Of a stretch of 6,526 bases of DNA, positions 6,296 through 6,526 are shown piece after piece. The first letter of the stretch is position 1; each line of letters opens with the position of its first letter. Made by a program: the position numbers and the translations under genes. The notes under the pieces were generated by a model that was given only the letters and a program-made list of their open reading frames with translations, did not search any database and had not been told where the DNA came from. This DNA comes from Hyphomicrobiales bacterium (GTDB lineage: Bacteria; Pseudomonadota; Alphaproteobacteria; Rhizobiales; Beijerinckiaceae), in assembly GCA_028290085.1 (NCBI GenBank), contig JAQGKN010000398.1, positions 1-6,526 of the forward strand, given 5' to 3'.

Positions 6296-6383
6296 ACCTG
6301 TAATTTGTCGTTATGACGCTAGATAATCGCCTTCCAAGCAACTAAATGTGAATCATATTTATGTTGAGCGACGGAGAATATTC

Positions 6384-6526
6384 TTGGCACTGCCAAACAC
6401 CATTTTCATGAGTCTATACTTGGTTGACCGCATTAATTCATGTGCTTTGATTGGTAACTTGCATCTCATGAGCCGTAAGAAGCCGCCGTTCTGGCTTGGT
6501 CACTTCATGTCGTGCTCGTGGGTTTT
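6384..6526 (+). CDS. Possible 5' end of an unidentified gene running off the window
   Basis: One + frame is open from 6327 to the window end (about 66 codons). Candidate starts are GTG 6348, TTG 6384 and ATG 6408. TTG 6384 has GGAG (6373-6376) 7 bases upstream and would begin (M)ALPNTIFMSLYLVDRIN; the ATG 6408 form begins MSLYLVDRINSC. I recognise no family. The local composition rises toward the high-GC norm after about 6480, which may mark better coding sequence or the end of the AT-rich part. A 36-codon minus-strand frame (6359-6469) overlaps it, so the strand of any real gene is uncertain. Confidence 0.2.
   Translation, partial: MALPNTIFMSLYLVDRINSCALIGNLHLMSRKKPPFWLGHFMSCSWV

Larger units (their letters stand above)
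6178..6526. other. AT-rich segment downstream of tRNA-Thr with no clear gene
   Basis: By hand count 6181-6526 is about 44% GC, against roughly mid-60s for the rest of the window. The change begins at the tRNA 3' end. No frame of convincing length closes inside it. It holds a T6 run (6178-6183), a GCTAAG/CTTAGC inverted repeat (6202-6207, 6224-6229), a 14-bp palindrome (6282-6295) and a frame running off the right edge. Composition and position fit the start of an integrated element or a degraded remnant, but no integrase or duplicated tRNA end is visible. Confidence 0.6.

Noticed and set aside
6398..6406. CACCATTTT repeat of the tRNA 3' end plus T-run (6173-6181), possible att site
   Set aside because: Only 9 bases and mostly CCA plus T-run; too short and low in complexity to support an attachment site.
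6359..6469. 36-codon minus-strand frame in the AT-rich segment
   Set aside because: No ribosome site or family resemblance, and overlaps another open frame; cannot be supported as a gene.

Overview
The window looks like chromosomal DNA from a GC-rich alphaproteobacterium, most likely Hyphomicrobiales (Rhizobiales). The main reason is the combination and order of murA, a DUF2948 gene, hisD, a UPF0262 gene and a low-molecular-weight phosphatase-like gene. DUF2948 and UPF0262 are alphaproteobacterial families, and this run is typical of rhizobia and relatives. Identifications rest on reading the proteins, not on a database search, so genus and species cannot be named.

Layout. Positions 1-320 hold the 3' end of a gentisate 1,2-dioxygenase gene on the + strand, probably the edge of an aromatic-degradation cluster outside the window. 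A short hairpin-bearing leader (about 321-406), with a possible 12-codon upstream ORF, leads into a four-helix DUF2177 membrane protein (407-811). That gene converges, 4 bp apart, on a minus-strand block read from 3659 down to 816: DUF2948, hisD, UPF0262, phosphatase-like protein. Spacings inside the block are 34, 4 and 52 bp, as in an operon. HisD makes histidine; the role of the other three is unknown.

At 3660-3940 lies a divergent intergenic region with a nested inverted repeat and a possible promoter. It separates the hisD block from a small gene (3941-4222, +) for a secreted four-cysteine peptide. That gene converges on murA (4228-5523, -), which makes the first committed precursor of peptidoglycan. 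Upstream of murA is a small basic protein gene (5675-5899, -) with a plausible sigma70-type promoter.

A complete tRNA-Thr(GGT) gene lies at 6103-6177 (+). Directly after its CCA end the base composition drops from roughly mid-60s percent GC to about 44% (hand count of 6181-6526), with no convincing complete gene. The drop at the 3' end of a tRNA gene suggests the edge of an integrated element, but no integrase or att repeat is visible. Apart from this boundary and a few small regulatory candidates, the window is ordinary housekeeping sequence. I see no clear new multi-gene system.
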